DNA of 64,000 bases. It comes from a virus. The notes under the pieces are model-generated. The model was not told where the DNA came from. It saw only the letters and a program-made list of their open reading frames with translations, and ran no database searches. The translations under genes were made by a program, and so were the position numbers. The DNA lies in the IMG/VR virus record IMGVR_UViG_3300031521_001337, positions 62,001-126,000 of that record; one strand, given 5' to 3'. Below are positions 28,921 through 37,164 of this stretch, in pieces (within the stretch, counting starts at the first letter, position 1; each line of letters starts with the position of its first letter).

Positions 28921-29263
28921 GCTCACTAACCGAGAAACAAGAACACTTTTAGGAGTAGTTCTTGGAGAAATTGAAAGAATTGAAAAAGGTCCTAAGAAAG
29001 TAGCAGGTTACATTGCTACAGACGAGGAAGTTGTTTCAGTTCTTAAGAAGATGATAGCTAGTAACATTGAATGTAATACTAACTTAGAAGAAAATGTTAT
29101 ACTTGAACAATTCTTACCACAACAATTAAATGATTTAGATATTAAAGATATTCTAAATGAATATAAATTTAATTCAGTTGGAGAATGTATGAAACATTTT
29201 AAACAATATCACGCTGGTTTATATGATGGTAAACAAGTAAGTAAATTATTCACAAATAAATAG
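28892..29263 (+). CDS. YqeY/GatB-tail-like protein
   Basis: 123 residues. RTLLGVVLGEIERI near residue 17, TDEEVVSVLKKMI near 43, ILEQFLPQQL near 70 and a C-terminal helix bundle ending DGKQVSKLF follow the YqeY family order. This family is related to the tail domain of the GatB amidotransferase that binds tRNA. Its cellular role is unclear. In a phage rich in tRNA genes a tRNA-linked job is plausible. Typical YqeY is about 148 residues, so this copy is slightly short at the N-terminus. Confidence 0.75.
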   Translation: MLKEQIIEHRLTNRETRTLLGVVLGEIERIEKGPKKVAGYIATDEEVVSVLKKMIASNIECNTNLEENVILEQFLPQQLNDLDIKDILNEYKFNSVGECMKHFKQYHAGLYDGKQVSKLFTNK

Positions 29264-29271
29264 AAATAAAG

Positions 29272-29637
29272 ATGAAATTATCAAATGCGCAAGTAGGTGC
29301 TTTAGCATCAAAGATTAAAAAAGAATTAAAAGAAAAGTATCAAGATCCAATTTATGCTGCAAATGCTGCAATTAGAGAATCGGATGAATACAAAAATTTC
29401 TTCGAACTTAATGAAGATTGTATTATGTTACAAACGATTTCTGATAAATGGAAGGTTCGTTCATATCGTACAAACGATACTATGAATGAAATTCGTTCTG
29501 CATATTTTGAAACTATTCTTAAAGATGCTCCTAGTTTTAGTACAGAGGATATCGAAAATGAAATTCACTTGGCTACGATTGATGTTCAGAATATAGATGA
29601 ACTTATCAAAAAGGTTGCAAATAAATTTGCAGTCTAA
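29272..29637 (+). CDS. Hypothetical protein
   Basis: 121 residues, helical, charged, no recognised domain. It is followed by a terminator, closing the 26.8-29.6 kb operon. Confidence 0.65.
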   Translation: MKLSNAQVGALASKIKKELKEKYQDPIYAANAAIRESDEYKNFFELNEDCIMLQTISDKWKVRSYRTNDTMNEIRSAYFETILKDAPSFSTEDIENEIHLATIDVQNIDELIKKVANKFAV

Positions 29638-29644
29638 AAAATTC

Positions 29645-29672
29645 AGAGAGAGCTTAGGCTCTCTCTATTTTA
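29645..29672 (+). terminator. Rho-independent terminator
   Basis: AGAGAGAGC-TTAG-GCTCTCTCT is a perfect 9-bp stem with a T-rich tail. Confidence 0.9.
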
Positions 29673-29679
29673 ACTAACT

Positions 29680-29979
29680 ATGATTATAGAAGAAAAGGAT
29701 TTTAAAATAGTACATGAAGGTGGAAATTTTGTTTTGTATTCAACAACAGGATCAGAAACCAACAAATCAAAACCCGTAGGTTACTACTTACAATTAGAGA
29801 GTGCTCTAAGAGCAATAGTAACTATAAGAAAAGATAAAAAATATACTGGGGGTGAATCGTATACCCAGCTATCTCACGATTTAAGATCTTATACTAAAGC
29901 AAAGAGTGATTTTAATGCTGTAGTTTATTCAATTTATAATCCGATTTCAGACCTTAAAAAACAAGTCATAACTTATTAA
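29680..29979 (+). CDS. Hypothetical protein
   Basis: 99 residues. The layout (short beta strands, YLQLESALRAIVTIRK helix) resembles small phage proteins of unknown function that carry a central 'A-L-x-x-I' helix. No function assigned. Confidence 0.65.
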   Translation: MIIEEKDFKIVHEGGNFVLYSTTGSETNKSKPVGYYLQLESALRAIVTIRKDKKYTGGESYTQLSHDLRSYTKAKSDFNAVVYSIYNPISDLKKQVITY

Positions 29980-29989
29980 ACTTAAAATA

Positions 29990-30382
29990 ATGACACATGC
30001 TGAATATTTAGAGCAACAAGAATTAATAGAATATAGAAAACATACTCAAGCTAGTGCAAGAGATATGAATCTAGATTGTATTATTGGTGAAGACATCAAT
30101 ACAATTAATGATGAAGTAGGTGGACAAGATGGAATGTATAGTAACTTTCCAATTAGTAGAGTCTATAGAAATGCCGAATCTATTAGAGTTTATTGTTTAA
30201 CATCACAAGGTGGAGTTGCAATAATTCAAATAGACGGACGTCCTCAAGTAGTAACATTAGGTGAAGATGATGGATATTTCTTTCTTAATTCAGCTAGTTT
30301 ATATTGTGGTTTCTACGGAAATAAAACTAGTTTTGTTTGGGCTCTTTCTGAAGCGTTGTCATTATTCAATAATATAACTTAA
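29990..30382 (+). CDS. Hypothetical protein
   Basis: 130 residues, alpha/beta, no motif. It lies 10 bases after its upstream neighbour and one base before a membrane protein gene. Confidence 0.65.
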   Translation: MTHAEYLEQQELIEYRKHTQASARDMNLDCIIGEDINTINDEVGGQDGMYSNFPISRVYRNAESIRVYCLTSQGGVAIIQIDGRPQVVTLGEDDGYFFLNSASLYCGFYGNKTSFVWALSEALSLFNNIT

Positions 30383-30383
30383 T

Positions 30384-30770
30384 ATGATTAACATAATCGT
30401 TATTTACTTTATTCTTATTCTTCATTGGTTAGCAGATTTTGTTTTTCAAACTGATTATCAAGCAAAAAATAAGCATAAAAGTTTTAAAGCTTTATTAGCA
30501 CATGCAGCTATTTATTCGCTGATATTATATGTGCCTATGCAAATCCTACAAGAAGTAGGTTACTTCGGTGCACAGTATTGGTATACATCATTATTATTTG
30601 CTTTAATTCAGTTTGTAACGCATACTGCAATTGATGCAATAACTAGTAGAATTAACTCAATTCTATGGAATAACAAACAAGTACATGACTTCTTTGTAAG
30701 TATTGGATTTGATCAGTTTTTACATTTAAGTATTTTATTTGGAAGTTTTAATTTAGTTTATTATGGATAA
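30384..30770 (+). CDS. DUF3307-like membrane protein
   Basis: 128 residues with four hydrophobic segments. LHWLADFVFQTDYQAKNKHKSFKALLAHAAIY near the start and FVTHTAIDAITSR in the middle match the conserved HxxxDFxxQ and H-x-x-x-D pattern of the DUF3307 family. Members are found in phages and bacteria; function unknown. It overlaps the next gene by eight bases. Confidence 0.78.
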   Translation: MINIIVIYFILILHWLADFVFQTDYQAKNKHKSFKALLAHAAIYSLILYVPMQILQEVGYFGAQYWYTSLLFALIQFVTHTAIDAITSRINSILWNNKQVHDFFVSIGFDQFLHLSILFGSFNLVYYG

Positions 30771-31002
30771 TTTAAATTTTGATGAAACAGGTTGGCCTAT
30801 TTCAAATATTCCAGAATATACTGAAGAAGATAGACTTATTGAAGAAGCTGCATTTAAAAAATGTTGTGGTTCTTGTGAAAATTTTATAAATTATCATGGT
30901 GAAGCTGGATTTTGTAAGAATTCAAAACTTAAACCATGTGACCCGAAAGCTATGATTGATATGTTTAAACCTAAATGTAGAAAATGGAAAAACAATTTGT
31001 AA
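30763..31002 (+). CDS. Cys-rich zinc-type protein
   Basis: 79 residues with CCGSC (about 35), C near 49, C near 58 and C near 72. The spacing (CxxC ... C ... C) suggests a treble-clef or rubredoxin-like metal site. It overlaps the next gene by 19 bases. Confidence 0.65.
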   Translation: MDNLNFDETGWPISNIPEYTEEDRLIEEAAFKKCCGSCENFINYHGEAGFCKNSKLKPCDPKAMIDMFKPKCRKWKNNL

Positions 31003-31334
31003 CATATGAGATTGCTAAGCAATTAAAAAGATTAGGATTTGATGAAGAATGTTTAGGAATTTATTGTCCAGAACTTGATATTCATAATGTAGGAGTGAAT
31101 TGGAATACTAATAATATTAATGATATTAAAAAAGAATGGTATTCAGCACCTCTTTGGCAACAAGTAATTGATTGGTTAATTGAAAAACTTTTATTAAATG
31201 ATGATTATTTTGAATTAGAATTAAGATATTTTTCAGATTATTCTGGAGGAATTTATTTAAAGGATAAAGAAATAATTGATTTTGATAATAAGGAAATGTT
31301 AATCGAATCATTAATTCAATTATTAAACAAATAG
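30984..31334 (+). CDS. Hypothetical protein
   Basis: 116 residues. The run YEIAKQLKRLGFDEECLGIY and later WQQVIDWLIEKL is a pattern of a widespread phage protein family that looks like a small replication or DNA-binding accessory. No function is established. Confidence 0.7.
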   Translation: MEKQFVTYEIAKQLKRLGFDEECLGIYCPELDIHNVGVNWNTNNINDIKKEWYSAPLWQQVIDWLIEKLLLNDDYFELELRYFSDYSGGIYLKDKEIIDFDNKEMLIESLIQLLNK

Positions 31335-31338
31335 AATT

Positions 31339-31614
31339 ATGTCAGAAAGAAAAATAAATTTACAAAACATATTATCCGAAAAATTAGGTGATGAAAAATT
31401 ATCTATTAATGAAGTTGTAATTGAAGCAATGAAAGAAGTATGTAAACAACTCCTTGAATTAGCTGCTGAAAATGCTTATATAGAACGATATGAAACCGGT
31501 TTTGGTGGTTCACATTATAATGAATGTAAATCTAAAACATTTGAAGTTGGACAAGAAGAATTTGTATCAATTGACAAACAATCAATTTTAGACACAATTA
31601 ATCAAGTAGAATAA
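31339..31614 (+). CDS. Hypothetical protein with DKQSIL ending
   Basis: 91 residues, helical. Near the C-terminus it reads SIDKQSILDTI. The 31991 gene carries LDRQSILKL at its end, so these neighbours are distant relatives. Function unknown. Confidence 0.65.
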   Translation: MSERKINLQNILSEKLGDEKLSINEVVIEAMKEVCKQLLELAAENAYIERYETGFGGSHYNECKSKTFEVGQEEFVSIDKQSILDTINQVE

Positions 31615-31775
31615 TGCCACCTTGTAGAGTAAGATCGTGTCATTGTGAACAATGTCGATATTCAAAAAATAAACATAGTAAACGTAGACTTAAAAAAGTT
31701 ATAAAACGATTACTAAATAAGAGAAGAAGAAATCCGCAATTTGACGGAACAGTGTTTAACCATTATTGGGCTTAA
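31614..31775 (+). CDS. Highly basic small protein with CxC/CxxC
   Basis: 53 residues, starting with C-R-V-R-S-C-H-C-E-Q-C and then a run rich in Lys and Arg. It is likely metal-binding and nucleic-acid-binding. The start shares a base with the previous stop and the next gene starts two bases after its end. Confidence 0.55.
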   Translation: MPPCRVRSCHCEQCRYSKNKHSKRRLKKVIKRLLNKRRRNPQFDGTVFNHYWA

Positions 31776-31776
31776 T

Positions 31777-32040
31777 ATGAAAACACCAGAAGAATTAGAA
31801 GAACATTATATGAATTCTAATAAAGGTAAAGGAAATTATTTACCATTTACAGACTTTATAAAACAAATTCAAGATGATGCATATTTACAAGGTCTTAAAG
31901 ATGCTGAAATGGGATTTAGATTTATGAGTGACATGAGTACTAAAACTCAAGGATTTCATAATTTACAAGAACGAATTAAAAAATTAGAAGATGATAAATC
32001 CGGAGAAGTATGTTTTGACGAAAATAGTGAAATCGACTAA
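31777..32040 (+). CDS. Hypothetical protein
   Basis: 87 residues. Its middle (FIKQIQDDAYLQGLKDAE) resembles IEEIQKDAYNQAIEDAV in the following gene, so the two are related. The start at 31777 avoids overlap with the basic small protein. Confidence 0.65.
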   Translation: MKTPEELEEHYMNSNKGKGNYLPFTDFIKQIQDDAYLQGLKDAEMGFRFMSDMSTKTQGFHNLQERIKKLEDDKSGEVCFDENSEID

Positions 32041-32206
32041 AGATTACACTTATAATGATTATGTAAAAGCAATTGAAGAAATTCAAAAAGATGCATATAA
32101 TCAAGCAATTGAAGATGCTGTTAATGATGCTGAATGTTATGATCCTCCTCATGAAGATAAACAATATGCACTTGATAGACAATCAATTTTAAAATTAAAG
32201 AAATGA
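31991..32206 (+). CDS. Hypothetical protein
   Basis: 71 residues from ATG 31991, overlapping the previous gene by 50 bases. A GTG at 32027 would shorten the overlap and is a reasonable alternative start. It shares a helix and the QSIL ending with its neighbours. Confidence 0.6.
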   Translation: MINPEKYVLTKIVKSTKDYTYNDYVKAIEEIQKDAYNQAIEDAVNDAECYDPPHEDKQYALDRQSILKLKK

Positions 32207-32940
32207 AATTAAAAGTAATGGCGATGAGTGATTTGCATGGTAATTTACCAGAAGTCATAGAATCCGCAAACATAGCAATAATTGCAGGAGATATATCACC
32301 ATTAGAAATTCAATTTAATAAACCTGCTATGAAAGTATGGTTAGAAACTGAATTTGCAGGATGGGTGAAATCTTTACCTGTTGATAGAGTATTTTTGGTT
32401 GCTGGTAACCATGATGCTTATTTTGAAAGTGCCAGTAGAGCTAATATATTAGCATTCACTCAAGCATGTGGTAAACTCACATACTTAAAAAATGAAACCA
32501 CTCATTATTATGATGATTGGGGTCAATTATGGTCTATATTTGGAACACCTTATTGTCATATATTTGGTACTTGGCCATTTATGAGAACAGAAGAATTTAT
32601 GACCGATAAATTTAAAGAAATACCTGATAAAGTTGATATTATTATAACACATGATCCAGCATTTGGAGTAGGTGATACTGATGTTATTTTAGAAGGTCCT
32701 ATACATCGTTCACAACGAATGTTTCAACACTTAGGTAATGAACCGTTAAGAGCACGAATAACTGATGTAGAATATAAATTATTAATTTGTGGACACATTC
32801 ACGGTGGTGATCATATTTATAATGAAGGATGGAAAGCAGTAAATGTAAGTCATTTAAATGAATTTTACAAACCTGTTTATACGCCATTTTATATTGAATT
32901 AGAACACGATAGTGTAACAGAACCAGAAACCGAAGCCTAA
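32203..32940 (+). CDS. Calcineurin-like metallophosphoesterase
   Basis: 245 residues. All metal-site motifs are visible: SDLHG (about 8), GDIS (about 29), GNHDA (about 68), a His-Asp (THDP, about 150) and GHIHGG (about 197). Members cleave phosphomono- or diesters. Phage copies may act on nucleotides, RNA ends or cyclic nucleotide signals. The ATG at 32218 is an alternative start. One of three such enzymes in the window. Confidence 0.88.
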   Translation: MKLKVMAMSDLHGNLPEVIESANIAIIAGDISPLEIQFNKPAMKVWLETEFAGWVKSLPVDRVFLVAGNHDAYFESASRANILAFTQACGKLTYLKNETTHYYDDWGQLWSIFGTPYCHIFGTWPFMRTEEFMTDKFKEIPDKVDIIITHDPAFGVGDTDVILEGPIHRSQRMFQHLGNEPLRARITDVEYKLLICGHIHGGDHIYNEGWKAVNVSHLNEFYKPVYTPFYIELEHDSVTEPETEA

Positions 32941-33206
32941 TGGAAGAAGACAAAGAATTACAAGACATCATTGAAATGGAATTTGAGTATAAAAAATCTT
33001 GTGAATTACATGAACAGTTTACAAGTAAAGTAATACATAGAAGATTGGCGTTTCAAAATAGTTGTTCACATGTTGAAACTTATATAAAGGATTATATTAA
33101 TCCATTAAATAGTAAAGCATTTCATACATATTACTGTAAACGTTGTAATAAATATTTATATAAAAAGAGAAATAATGAAAGTAATAAATCCAATATTATT
33201 AAATAA
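32940..33206 (+). CDS. Hypothetical protein with zinc-finger-like end
   Basis: 88 residues. CSHVETY... and HTYYCKRCNKYLYKK form a C/H-rich C-terminal region that may bind one metal. It overlaps the next gene by 32 bases. Confidence 0.6.
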   Translation: MEEDKELQDIIEMEFEYKKSCELHEQFTSKVIHRRLAFQNSCSHVETYIKDYINPLNSKAFHTYYCKRCNKYLYKKRNNESNKSNIIK

Positions 33207-33522
33207 AGAGAAATTTATTGAGATTATGAGTATAATTTATGAACAATTTGAACATGATCGAAAAGTAAATAAATTACTTGAAGAAATATTTGAAGATGGT
33301 CAAGGATATCCTAAAAATAATGGCATAATCTGCGCATTAACAGATTTATTAAAAATTTTATTATTTGATGAAGAAGATATTGAGTATTTTATGTATGATT
33401 TAGATTTCGGAAAAGAGTGGCAGCCTGGAATGATTAAGTGTTTGAATAAAGATACTGGAGAAGAAGATGATATTAATTTATCTACCGCAGAAAAATTGTA
33501 CGATTATTTAATTAGTAAATAA
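33175..33522 (+). CDS. Hypothetical protein
   Basis: 115 residues, acidic, helical, no recognised domain. It lies 10 bases before the second metallophosphoesterase. Confidence 0.65.
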   Translation: MKVINPILLNKEKFIEIMSIIYEQFEHDRKVNKLLEEIFEDGQGYPKNNGIICALTDLLKILLFDEEDIEYFMYDLDFGKEWQPGMIKCLNKDTGEEDDINLSTAEKLYDYLISK

Positions 33523-33532
33523 AAGAAATAAG

Positions 33533-34219
33533 ATGATTTGGTTTACAAGCGATACACATGCGTATCATAAGAATATAACAAAAGGTGTCTCTACTTGGGA
33601 CGATAAAGACATTAGTTGTCGTGATTTTCCAACACTTGAAGAAATGACGGATGCCGTAGTTAACTCAATTAACAAATATGTTATGGAGGATGATGAATTG
33701 TATCACGATGGTGATGTAAGTTTTGGAGGAATTGAAAACATTTGGAATTTTCGTAAGAGAATCAAATGTAAAAATTTTCATTTAATTCTCGGAAATCACG
33801 ATGACCATATCAAGAAAAATAAAATTCTTCCTAATTGTCATTGGGTTACTAAAGTTGTAAAAATAGATGGGTGTGATACTATACAAAATGATTATATTGA
33901 AGATGCAACTTTTATAGATCCACTTAATCCTGTTAGAGCTCAAGATTTATTTACTTCTGTAGATAAATATCTTGAATTAAAAATTGAAAAGAAAACTATA
34001 ATCTTATCCCACTATGCTTTTGAAGAATGGTATGAGATGGATCTTACAGGATCATATCATTTACATGGTCACAATCATCATAGATTTGATGATAAAGAAT
34101 TAAATACTAAATATCGTAGAATGGATATTGGTATAGATTGGGAAGAATTTCGTCCATATTCTTGGGATGAAATCAAAGAGATAATGAAAAATAGAAAAAT
34201 TAAAAAACACAATTCATAA
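33533..34219 (+). CDS. Metallophosphoesterase
   Basis: 228 residues. SDTHAYHKNI (about 5), HDGDVSFGG (about 59), LGNHDDH (about 84), LSHYAFEEW (about 156) and GHNHHRF (about 175) give a full set of metal ligands in the usual order. It resembles phage YfcE/'phosphoesterase or phosphohydrolase' proteins with the THAYHKNI start. Substrate unknown. Confidence 0.88.
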   Translation: MIWFTSDTHAYHKNITKGVSTWDDKDISCRDFPTLEEMTDAVVNSINKYVMEDDELYHDGDVSFGGIENIWNFRKRIKCKNFHLILGNHDDHIKKNKILPNCHWVTKVVKIDGCDTIQNDYIEDATFIDPLNPVRAQDLFTSVDKYLELKIEKKTIILSHYAFEEWYEMDLTGSYHLHGHNHHRFDDKELNTKYRRMDIGIDWEEFRPYSWDEIKEIMKNRKIKKHNS

Positions 34220-34220
34220 A

Positions 34221-34310
34221 ATGAAAAACTTTAAACTAAACATAGAAAATCCAAATACTGATACCGATATTGATCCAAATCCAGTACCTCCAATAACTCC
34301 TGTTAATTAA
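34221..34310 (+). CDS. Microprotein, Asp/Pro-rich tail
   Basis: 29 residues with a basic first third and a disordered Asp/Asn/Pro tail. It fits exactly between two genes (1-base gap before, 1-base overlap after). Confidence 0.45.
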   Translation: MKNFKLNIENPNTDTDIDPNPVPPITPVN

Positions 34311-34684
34311 TGGATAATAAATTTAAGTTTTGTATTAATTTAGTAAGATGTATTCCAATTCTTTCAACATTTTGTATAATAATTTCACTCATTTTTGCAT
34401 TATTTGAAATTAATATAGTAAAAATATTTTATCCATTTTCAAGTTCTATCATTACGGGAATTTTATTATATTCTCTTTCAAAGATATTTAAATTTTGTTT
34501 ATGGCATAGAGTATTAATAATTAACTTATTATTGGTTGCAAGTTTTACTTGGATTAATACTTTATTTAAATTAACATCAAATTTAATGACAATACGGATG
34601 ATGTTACTAATTACTAGTTTATCATCTATATTAGCATTAATAATTTTTATAAAAAATGGGAGTATTAGAAAAACTTCTTGTTGA
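34310..34684 (+). CDS. Multi-pass membrane protein
   Basis: 124 residues with four hydrophobic segments and very few charges inside them. Its last 29 bases overlap the HTH gene. No transporter motif is seen. Confidence 0.68.
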   Translation: MDNKFKFCINLVRCIPILSTFCIIISLIFALFEINIVKIFYPFSSSIITGILLYSLSKIFKFCLWHRVLIINLLLVASFTWINTLFKLTSNLMTIRMMLLITSLSSILALIIFIKNGSIRKTSC

Positions 34685-34958
34685 AGCATTAACCATGTGT
34701 AGAAGTGGTAATTGTGATAACATAACACCACAAGAATTGGAAATGTTATCTGAAATGATTCATAAACCTGAAACTGTTGGACGAGAAGATGCAGCAAAAT
34801 TTTTAGGAGTGTCACTAACTAAATTTCATGAATTAAAAGATTCTGGAGTAATTAAAGAACCAAGAAAGCGAAAAGGTTTTAAAGAAAAAGAATACTATTT
34901 ATCAGATTTACGTAAGTCATTGGAAATCATCAAGTTAAATGATGAAAAAATTCATTAA
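34656..34958 (+). CDS. Helix-turn-helix DNA-binding protein
   Basis: 100 residues. GREDAAKFLGVSLTKFHELKDSGVI (about 42-66) is a winged HTH of the excisionase/MerR-like type, followed by a basic stretch (PRKRKGFKEKEYYL) fitting a wing. It is a likely small transcription regulator and lies immediately upstream of the promoter at 34955. Confidence 0.75.
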   Translation: MGVLEKLLVEALTMCRSGNCDNITPQELEMLSEMIHKPETVGREDAAKFLGVSLTKFHELKDSGVIKEPRKRKGFKEKEYYLSDLRKSLEIIKLNDEKIH

Positions 34959-34987
34959 TATTTATCATTAAAAAATATTATTTTTGT
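34955..34987 (+). promoter_or_regulatory. Bacteroidota-type promoter
   Basis: TATTTTTG at 34979-34986 matches TAnnTTTG. No clear -33 TTG is seen at the right distance. It precedes the Gly-rich protein gene at 35041 with a 54-base leader. Confidence 0.6.
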
Positions 34988-35040
34988 ATTGAAGTTCTAG
35001 CTAGATTTCAGTTTTACAAACAATTTAATATTTTTTTATT

Positions 35041-35826
35041 ATGGCACTTACATTAGATGGCACAACTCCGATGCCTAATTTCGGAGGAGGATCTGGCGCA
35101 GGTTTAGGCGTTGGAGGTGGAGTTCTTGGTGGACTTTTAGCTGGTGGTCTTGGTGGAGCATTAGCAGGTGGTTTATTCGGCAATCGTGGTGGTTGGGGTG
35201 GTAATGGATACGGAGCAGCTCCTGCAGCAACAGCTGTAGCAACTGACGTTGTTCTTAATCCTGCTTTTCAATCATTACAAACACAAATTACTAATTTAGG
35301 ATCTCAAGTTGCTTCTGGTGACTTAAATAGTATCTTGAATAGTGAATTTCGTAGAGTTAACAGCGCTATAGATAATAGTTCTGCTGACATTTTAAATTCG
35401 GTAGCTAATCTTTCTACAGCACAAGCTACATCAGCATTTACTACTTTGCAAGGAATTAACGATTTAGGTCGTGATATTACTGCACAAAGTAATCAAGGTC
35501 AGTTACAACAATTAAATTCATTTAATAATTTAACAACTACAACATTACAAGGTTTTAATGGAGCAGCAATGCAAAATCAAAACGCTACAAATCAAATTAT
35601 ATCACAAGGTACAGCTAATGCAATGGCAATGGCTCAATGCTGTTGTGAAATAAAATCAGCAATTGCTGCTGATGGTGGAGCAACTCGTGCATTAATTAAT
35701 GATTTGAATGTTCAAAGTTTACGTGATCAACTTGCTACTGCAAACGGTAAAGTAAGTAATAACGAACAAAATCAATATCTATTAAGTACGATTTTAGCTC
35801 ACTTTACTCCTACTGCTGTTGTTTAA
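35041..35826 (+). CDS. Gly-rich phage protein with CCCEIK motif
   Basis: 261 residues. An N-terminal Gly-rich region (about 12-62) is followed by a Gln/Asn/Ala-rich helical part and the motif AQCCCEIKSAI (about 198), then ALINDLNVQSLRDQLA near 220. This C-terminal pattern occurs in many gut phages and prophages, usually near structural or lysis genes. The role is not established; a virion or membrane-associated helper is possible. It has its own promoter and sharper codon use, suggesting high expression. Confidence 0.75.
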   Translation: MALTLDGTTPMPNFGGGSGAGLGVGGGVLGGLLAGGLGGALAGGLFGNRGGWGGNGYGAAPAATAVATDVVLNPAFQSLQTQITNLGSQVASGDLNSILNSEFRRVNSAIDNSSADILNSVANLSTAQATSAFTTLQGINDLGRDITAQSNQGQLQQLNSFNNLTTTTLQGFNGAAMQNQNATNQIISQGTANAMAMAQCCCEIKSAIAADGGATRALINDLNVQSLRDQLATANGKVSNNEQNQYLLSTILAHFTPTAVV

Positions 35827-35851
35827 AATAATTTTAAAAAAAATTAAAATT

Positions 35852-36145
35852 ATGGCAAGCCCAATTACAATAGGAACTACTGCTACAATTGTAGTCGAAA
35901 AAAATAGAAAAAGAGTTAATGTTAGATTTCAAAATACCAGTCCGAATATAATTTATTTGAAGAAAATTCCTTTAAAAGGAGCTTATTCTATTGTATCTCC
36001 AACTGATTATGAAGTTCAATTATTTCCAGCATCATCATCTCAAGAAGGTGGTGAAGCTTTTGAAACAAACTCTATTTCATCTTTTATGGCAATTTCAGCT
36101 GCAGCAGGAAGTACGTTAGCAATTTATGAAACGTATAAAATTTAA
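35852..36145 (+). CDS. Small beta-rich protein
   Basis: 97 residues, beta-rich, with VNVRFQNTSPNIIYLKK and a Ser-rich loop. This pattern is common in small phage decoration-type proteins. The start ATG 35852 lies 25 bases after the previous stop; an in-frame upstream start would overlap. Confidence 0.65.
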   Translation: MASPITIGTTATIVVEKNRKRVNVRFQNTSPNIIYLKKIPLKGAYSIVSPTDYEVQLFPASSSQEGGEAFETNSISSFMAISAAAGSTLAIYETYKI

Positions 36146-36329
36146 TAATATGACTGAAGACTATGTAAAAATTCCTTTAGTAAAAGTTATTGAATTAATA
36201 CTTATGGAAGAACGAAATAAAATAAGAAAACATTATCTCGAAACTTTAGGTAAGCCTACAAGTGATGTGATGGATACTTATGTTATTGAAGACTGTGAGA
36301 TTTTAAAAATCTTGAAATGTGAAAATTAA
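36126..36329 (+). CDS. Hypothetical protein
   Basis: 67 residues from ATG 36126, or 59 from ATG 36150, which avoids the 20-base overlap. Short, charged, helical, with no domain. Confidence 0.6.
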   Translation: MKRIKFNNMTEDYVKIPLVKVIELILMEERNKIRKHYLETLGKPTSDVMDTYVIEDCEILKILKCEN

Positions 36330-36338
36330 AAATTATTT

Positions 36339-36367
36339 AAGGAAGGGGTAATACTCCTTCCTTTTTT
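36339..36367 (+). terminator. Rho-independent terminator
   Basis: AAGGAAGG/CCTTCCTT stem with a nine-base loop and TTTTTT tail. Confidence 0.9.
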
Positions 36368-36378
36368 ATTAAAAAATT

Positions 36379-36681
36379 ATGGATGAGAATACAAATATAA
36401 ATACAGACGGGATTCAATTACCCGTTGCAAAAATACCTGCATCAGAAGCAATTCAAGGTACAGGAACTTTAAAACCTATAACATATCCTATGGTTGAAGA
36501 GTTAACTTTTAGAGCAGTTATTAAAAGTGAAGCAGAAGGATATGCTTTATTACGAGCAGTTCAAATAATTGTAAATGAATTTGGAGCAGAATCTTTAATA
36601 ACCGTAATGGCTACTATGGAAAAGAAACCTGAATTATTACAAAAAGCAAAACAATATTTACCTTATATAAATATATTATAA
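36379..36681 (+). CDS. Hypothetical protein
   Basis: 100 residues with a disordered start and a helical second half. No recognised domain. It is joined end to start with the next gene. Confidence 0.65.
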   Translation: MDENTNINTDGIQLPVAKIPASEAIQGTGTLKPITYPMVEELTFRAVIKSEAEGYALLRAVQIIVNEFGAESLITVMATMEKKPELLQKAKQYLPYINIL

Positions 36682-37164
36682 ATGTTTGAAATAAAAATAC
36701 ACAGTGCAGTTGATCTTATTACTAATTCATCAACTACAATATATACATTTCATGATGGATGTATTGGACCTTTGAAAGAATTAATAAATGAGATGTTATC
36801 AGTACTTAATCATGGTGAAAAATTTGATGATATAATGATTGCCGGAGTCTTTTTAGATTCTTACAGATATATTGATACTTTTGAAGATCATAATGAAATA
36901 GGTGAATTTACTTATGAGGAATGTATAAATATTCCTAGAGGTACATTGACTCCTTATGATTATGTAAAAGCTATCATTGAAGATATATTACATAATCGAG
37001 TTGATAAACCTGAATGGATGACTAGAGTTGAAGAATATGTTAGAGATGATAGTTATGCTGATTCTAACTTATATATTGTGGCTAAAGATCCTATTTACCA
37101 ACCATTGTGTGATAAATTATTACGTTTTTTAAACAGTTCTGAATCAGCTGAACATTATGATTAA
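36682..37164 (+). CDS. Hypothetical protein with DLITNSSTT motif
   Basis: 160 residues. The motif AVDLITNSSTTIYT near residue 9 is shared by a family of phage proteins of unknown function. Later parts are acidic. It overlaps the radical SAM gene by eight bases, so the two may work together. Confidence 0.68.
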   Translation: MFEIKIHSAVDLITNSSTTIYTFHDGCIGPLKELINEMLSVLNHGEKFDDIMIAGVFLDSYRYIDTFEDHNEIGEFTYEECINIPRGTLTPYDYVKAIIEDILHNRVDKPEWMTRVEEYVRDDSYADSNLYIVAKDPIYQPLCDKLLRFLNSSESAEHYD

